NCBI GenBank assembly: GCA_032622095.1
Contig: CP136064.1
Span: forward strand, 180,082,011-180,146,010
Direction of reading: 5' to 3'
Length of the DNA: 64,000 nt
From: Siphonodentalium dalli
Lineage: Eukaryota > Mollusca > Scaphopoda > Gadilida > Siphonodentaliidae
The position numbers were made by a program, and so were the translations under genes. Below, piece by piece: positions 59,262 to 64,000 of the stretch. Within the stretch, counting starts at the first letter, position 1. Each line of letters begins with the position of its first letter. Below the pieces are notes generated by a model, which made no database searches, was not told the DNA's origin, and saw nothing but the letters and a program-made list of their open reading frames with translations.

Positions 59262-59512
59262 CTAAACCCTTGCATGACTGGAGCTTCCTAAAATGTTGCG
59301 AAAACCCTGTGCCAAATGCATTATCTTATACGTGCGAGTCTCCCATAGGGAGCCTTGCATATATAAGAAAATGCATTGACCTAGCAATATTTACCTTGAC
59401 CTCGTGGGCCAGTGCATTCTCTCATATATGCGAGGTTCCCATATAAGAGAATGCACTGGCACAGAATTAATTAATACTGCACCAGTGCAGCTATCTTCAT
59501 GAAAGGGTTAAA
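59262..59512. mobile_element. piggyBac-like palindromic element, about 250 bp
   Basis: The left tip TAAACCCTTGCATGACTGGAG and right tip CTTCATGAAAGGGTTAA are inverted copies of the TTAACCCTTTCATG tip also seen at 11800. Inside, two hairpins share AATGCATT / CTTATATATGCGAG phrases with the element at 36718. No coding capacity. TTAA is intact only on the right; the left has CTAAA. Confidence 0.72.
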
Positions 59513-61224
59513 CTTTAATGTTAATGTGCGAACATCATATATACTGTCATATATCTTACTTTTCTACTTCCGAACCTACAAACTTCCAATATATACTTCT
59601 GTATTGCATTTTCTGTGTTCGCGTTATTTACATCCATGTATTTCATTATGTTTAATAAATGCTTATTTTGTACGTGTTCCGTGATGGGAGAGGAGTGCAC
59701 GATTGTTGTTAAGTTTGCCTCAATCCACATGTGTCATCCTGTTTGGTAATGTTGAATATTAACATAGCCCTTATGTCACACCAAATCCTATTCTGTGATT
59801 GGTCAACTGCCATTTGGGTCATGCGTTTCATATCCCAATAAAACACACCATAACACGAAACCGATGCCACACCTTGTTGAACAAGGTGACTAAAAGCGGT
59901 AGATAAAATAAACAGGCGTGTCTTCTAGGTGCGCGACCATAGATTAATCGATCGATATTTCACAGGGGCATGTATAATATTGTATATTCTTGTTAATTCC
60001 TCTTGCCATCGTTCCTAACGCCAATTAGTTATTTCTCTATGACTTCCTACATATGAGATTGAAAATAGTTTATTATCGTGACATGTGCATACCATAATAT
60101 ATTACATGTAATATGATACAAATACAAATTTAGCACTCGTTCCATAGGGCTTGTATGTAACGCTTATACTATATAACATGTACACGGTGAAACGAATATA
60201 AAGAACGTTGGCTTTATTGCTACAATTGGCGTCATCGGTTAAAGTTTAACTATCTGGAACATGCTTGGAATTACCACTTGCTGGTTGTTAATATGAGCAG
60301 CCCCAGACCTTTTGTGTTCAACAAAAAAATTGACTACTTATCGAAAACTTTGCCGTTTCAATTTTCTCCCAAGAGATGACTGATATCTATAAAATTGCAA
60401 CTTCATCCGTCCGAAGTATTATCCAGATCGAAAAGCGTGACATTTGTGATGCATTTATTTTTGTCGAGATTAAATCGTTTGTTTAGATCCTAGTATTGTC
60501 ATTTCACCTTCCCAAGATATGTCCATGATAGTTATGGCAGCTATCATAATGGTATCCTCCATACCATGGTATCTATTTGTGTGGTGGTGTGATTGTTAGG
60601 TCAAGATTACATTGATGTGGTTGGATAGCAGCTCACAGCCTAACGTTTGCATAAGTCGCCTATAAGTTATATGTATATTTTGACTACCTGTGGAACGAGC
60701 TCATCTAATATCTCGACTCAGAAGAATCAGCTGCATCGCGGTTTCCCAAATAGCCCTGGTACTATTCAAGGCTTTGCGATGGGTAACTGAATGAATGAGT
60801 TTAATGCGAAAAGCCACAAATTAACAAGCTCTAATATATACCACTTTTCGCAAACATATCTAATTTTCTGGTATATACGTGAAACCCCTAACTAACCTTT
60901 CTTGTAGTTGTATGTCACATTGGATGGGGCATATTCAGCTGGCTATCTTATTTCTATCAGGACAGTGCCAATTACTGACCCAGTCATGATTGGTATAGAC
61001 ACTTCAATTGTCCACTAATACTTTGGAGCGTTTTGACAATGATAAATACAGGCTTTTAATGCAAGTATTGGAAGCGAAGAATCAGGTACTGACGATATAC
61101 GTCAACATCATTGAGATTTATAGCGAATCAACATTTCTACGTTCTCGTTGCACGTTATTTGAGCTATTGCCATTGGCCGATAATTGGCGTCCGTCTTGCG
61201 AGTCCCTCCTTCAACATATTTCTT
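59513..61224. other. Unassigned DNA
   Basis: No gene recognised. The frame at 61008-61298 has no known motif and runs into the satellite array. Confidence 0.45.
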
Positions 61225-61466
61225 CGACACACACAAAGGCCACATTGCTGATCCGATCGTCACTAAACTTCACTTGGATCTTCAGTGTGACCACTTGATG
61301 GCAGCTATCGATTTCCCCTCAAATTCGTTATAAACATGGCCGGAAGCGACCATCTTGGAATTCACATTTCAATTCATCGGCATAACCTGCAGTCCTCACT
61401 GAAGAACTATATCATTGGGCAAACCCTATAGACCATATGCCTCTCATCCGATCGTCACAAAAAACT
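61225..61466 (+). repeat. Satellite array, left part
   Basis: GATCCGATCGTCACTAAACTT at 61251 recurs as CATCCGATCGTCACAAAAACT at 61446, a spacing of about 190-195 bp. The first unit continues through ACATGGCCGGAAGCGACCATC and ends in CCTGCAGTCC. The second unit stops at 61466, where the LINE begins, and resumes at 62958. Confidence 0.75.
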
Positions 61467-62957
61467 ACGTTGTTCAAAATATTCATTGATGACATCAAAT
61501 GTTCACTTGGTGTATACGGCTGTGATCCAATATTCCTTAATAATCGTCCGCCCAGTCATCTTTTATTTGCCGACGATTTAGTGTTGCTGTCAAAAACTGA
61601 ACAAGGTCCACAGAGTTGTCTTAAAAAGTTAGAGAACTATACCCAATACAATGGTTTCATGGTTAATGCAAGTAATTCAAAATGTGTTGTTTTTAGGTCA
61701 AAGAGAACTAAACGTGAACCAAGTTTCAATATAAATGCGAAATCGCTTGAATTAGTTTCAGAGTATCCATATCTCGGGATAAAATTCACATCGACTGGTA
61801 GAATGGCAAAATCACAAGAACATACAAGCGGGAAAGCCACGAAAGCAATGTTCTTTTAAACCAGTCTGTTCCTTCAAAGATGAAGCTTTCTATTCCAACT
61901 AAATGCAAATTGTTCGAAAATTAATAAAAACCGATAATGTTATACGGATGTGATATATGGGCAGGAGATAAATATGCTTCACTCAGATACAATACCAAGC
62001 GAACAAGTCCATCTGAGGTTTTGCAAATAACATTAGGTGTTAACCGAAACGCTACGAATCATGCCGTCCGCGCAGAATTGGGCAGATTCCCAGTTATACA
62101 TGATGCGATTAATCAACAATTTATATATATGGGGGAAAAATCGAACCCTTCAAGTAGGTGATTGGTACATGTTGCATACATCGAATCACTTAGAGACCCT
62201 TCTATTTCATTATGCAATGAATTATATGGAAAATACGGCGTCAATATTTCAGACCGCCGGAGATTCCAAGGGATACAAGAGCGCACCTTGGTGGATAAAC
62301 TGAAATCTGAACATTTGATGCGATTCTATAATGCAAATCATGCCGAAAAGAAAACGATCAGTGGAAATAAAATACGAACGTATAAATTATTCAAGTCAAA
62401 GTATGAAATTGAACCATACATTGTCAATACACGATCTGTCAAAGCGAGAATTCTATTCACAAGATTGACAATCAGTAATCATCGACTGGAAATCGAAAAA
62501 GGGAGACACAAACAGCCCCCAAAACCTGTGAGAGAAAGATTGTGTTATGCGTGTAATTCAAAACAAATTGAGTCAGAATATCATTTCATCTTAAAATGTC
62601 AGGCCTACGAAAGTATTCATGAAACTTATGTAAAGGACATAATTAATAATTTCTTAGAAATGACAAATTGTGAGAAGTACAGATTTATTATGCAGAATGA
62701 ACAAAATGCAACCGTTAATGTTATATGCGACATGATCCGGTCTTTCTTCGCCATTCGAGACAATATACATATATCAAACAAAAGCAAGTATACCTGAGAT
62801 TTTATGACAGTAAATTCACGAGAACGTATATGCATATCGTATGTGATTACTCATGTTAAATTATTCTTTTTGTTGATATATTTTGTATTTATTATATGTG
62901 GAACTGACAATTGGGTGTATTTTGTTTTAAAACTTATCTTATCTTATCTTATCTTAT
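61467..62957 (+). mobile_element. 5'-truncated CR1/L2-like LINE, 3' end intact
   Basis: The copy begins within motif B of the reverse transcriptase (LFKIFIDDIK) and contains LLFADDLVLLSKTEQG (motif C), VVFRSKRTKREPS, EYPYLGIKFTSTG, VLYGCDIWA-type thumb sequence, and in the last frame (62162-62797) NKIRTYKLFKSKYEIEPYI, KARILFTRLTISNHRLEIEK, RLCYACNSKQIESEYHFILK (a CxxC...HxxxxC end). The stop is at 62797, and a 160 bp 3' tail ends in five CTTAT repeats at 62933-62957, as expected for CR1/L2 3' ends. Only two or three frame changes. The flanks are parts of one satellite unit, which fixes both ends. Confidence 0.88.
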
Positions 62958-63200
62958 GGATATTTGGGTGACCTTTAAAATAAACATGGCCGCCAGTGGC
63001 CATCGCGGACTTTACTCTTTGCATTACTAAATCCTTCATACGAATCCACCAAACTTCATACGAATCTTCGGGGTGACCTCTAGATGGGAGCCATCAAAGT
63101 TTTCTTACATTCGTTAAAAACAAGGCGCCAGCAGCCAACTTGGATTTCACATTTGATTCCACCGACACACCCTGCAGTCCAAATGAATTGTCTGAAATAA
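62958..63200 (+). repeat. Satellite array, right part
   Basis: GGATATTTGGGTGACCTTTA, ACATGGCCGCCAGTGGCCATC and then a further unit with GGGGTGACCTCTAGATGGGAG, AAGGCGCCAGCAGCCAACTTGG and CCTGCAGTCC continue the units that break off at 61466. The same phrases occur alone at 10838-10935. Confidence 0.75.
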
Positions 63201-64000
63201 AAACATTTTCATTTACACAACACAATCCATTCACTAAAACTTCTTTACTTTCTTTATCATTTGGTTGACTGATCAGCGTAAAATTAAATCCTTCCCAAGT
63301 TGAGCTACACTTTCATTGACACTTTCCATGTGCCAAATGGTTGACAACTAGACCACCAGCCGCCCCGAACTACCCATAAACTATTGGTCGGACAAAAGAC
63401 CGGCACATAGCTGAAACAGTGATTCGTTTAGTTACTGAATAGAACAGCCTCACAGGAACCTCAAAGTGAGACAGACGTGACCAATACTATGTGCAAGCAT
63501 TAAACAAGACGAATTTCAAACACATATAGCAAATAATAATACACAAAATAAAAAACTACAAACTACAGTGCAGTAGATAAAACTAATGTAATCAGAAATT
63601 ATAAAGAGGCGTAAGTAATGGGTCAAGCCGGATCAACTTATTCATCCGTCTTAAAATGGTTCAGTAAGACGTACCCGCGCAGGACTTTCATTTGAAGGCT
63701 CGTGCGATACGATCGCCCTATTACAATCAGGACTCCTACGAACCCTTCATGAGATTAACACACCATGGGGAACATGGTGGAACATTAGGGGTCTTATCTT
63801 TCGCGGTGGGGCGGTGAACCTATTTTACCACTTTGATAGAAGTAGTAAGTTTAATGACATTAAACCAAACTTCTTTAAGTGGACATGGCTCACTTAACCC
63901 TCAAATTGTGTGTACGCAATTTGTAATGAGTTATACGAAATGTTGATAAATACACAAAATACGCATCTCTATTCAGGAAAAAAAAACACATTTAAAAAAA
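63201..64000. other. Unassigned DNA to the window end
   Basis: No gene recognised. The window ends in an A-rich stretch; no repeat here matches another part of the window. Confidence 0.5.

Noticed and set aside
1-64000. Bacterial or phage origin, operons or horizontal transfer islands
   Set aside because: There are no dense same-strand genes, ribosome binding sites or prokaryotic proteins; all recognisable coding remnants are eukaryotic transposons.

Overview
This is a eukaryotic, AT-rich, gene-poor window built almost entirely from old mobile elements. I found no convincing host gene, tRNA, rRNA or CRISPR array. The mixture is typical of a marine invertebrate, most likely a mollusc or another lophotrochozoan: Crypton, P, pogo, hAT and piggyBac-like DNA transposons, non-LTR retrotransposons whose ORF1 carries an SGNH-hydrolase motif, a tRNA-derived SINE, and 160-180 bp tandem-core repeats ending in GTCCGTCCG runs. 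The taxon is an inference from element content, not from a marker gene.

Layout. 1-4.5 kb: repeats and unassigned DNA. 4.5-6.6 kb: a Crypton-type tyrosine recombinase gene broken by two frame changes and a 166 bp terminal-inverted-repeat element. 6.7-11.8 kb: a TTAA-flanked MITE, a long palindrome, a SINE-like unit and a tandem-core repeat. 11.8-24.2 kb: a direct tandem duplication (5,900 bp unit, then a 6.5 kb copy). Each copy holds, on the minus strand, an unidentified domain fused to a reverse transcriptase fragment, which abuts a hAT transposase C-terminus. 24.4-33.5 kb: a nest in which a P-type transposase gene (minus strand) has been split by a 5.34 kb element with about 1.5 kb inverted arms and a GTA target-site duplication; a pogo/Tigger-type transposase lies directly upstream. 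35-41.6 kb: a second MITE copy, a minisatellite, a nearly full-length gene of an uncharacterised transposase-like family, a pearl/Helentron-like tandem-core element and a SINE with target-site duplications. 45.6-51.9 kb: a degenerate but nearly complete CR1/L2-like LINE (SGNH ORF1, endonuclease, reverse transcriptase) with a MITE inserted in its reverse transcriptase. 53-60 kb: an endonuclease fragment split by another MITE, several palindromes, a fifth MITE and a piggyBac-like palindromic element. 61.2-63.2 kb: a 5'-truncated LINE inserted inside a satellite array.

Nothing here forms a pathway. What joins the parts is nesting order: several insertions can be undone on paper, because removing the element and one copy of its target-site duplication restores a continuous reading frame or repeat unit. 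The best candidates for something undescribed are the 5.34 kb inverted-arm element, the transposase-like gene at 37.4-39.3 kb, the unidentified domain fused to reverse transcriptase, the 53 bp templated insertion separating the two duplication copies, and the five-copy TTAA MITE family. Family calls rest on motif recognition by eye; no database search was run.
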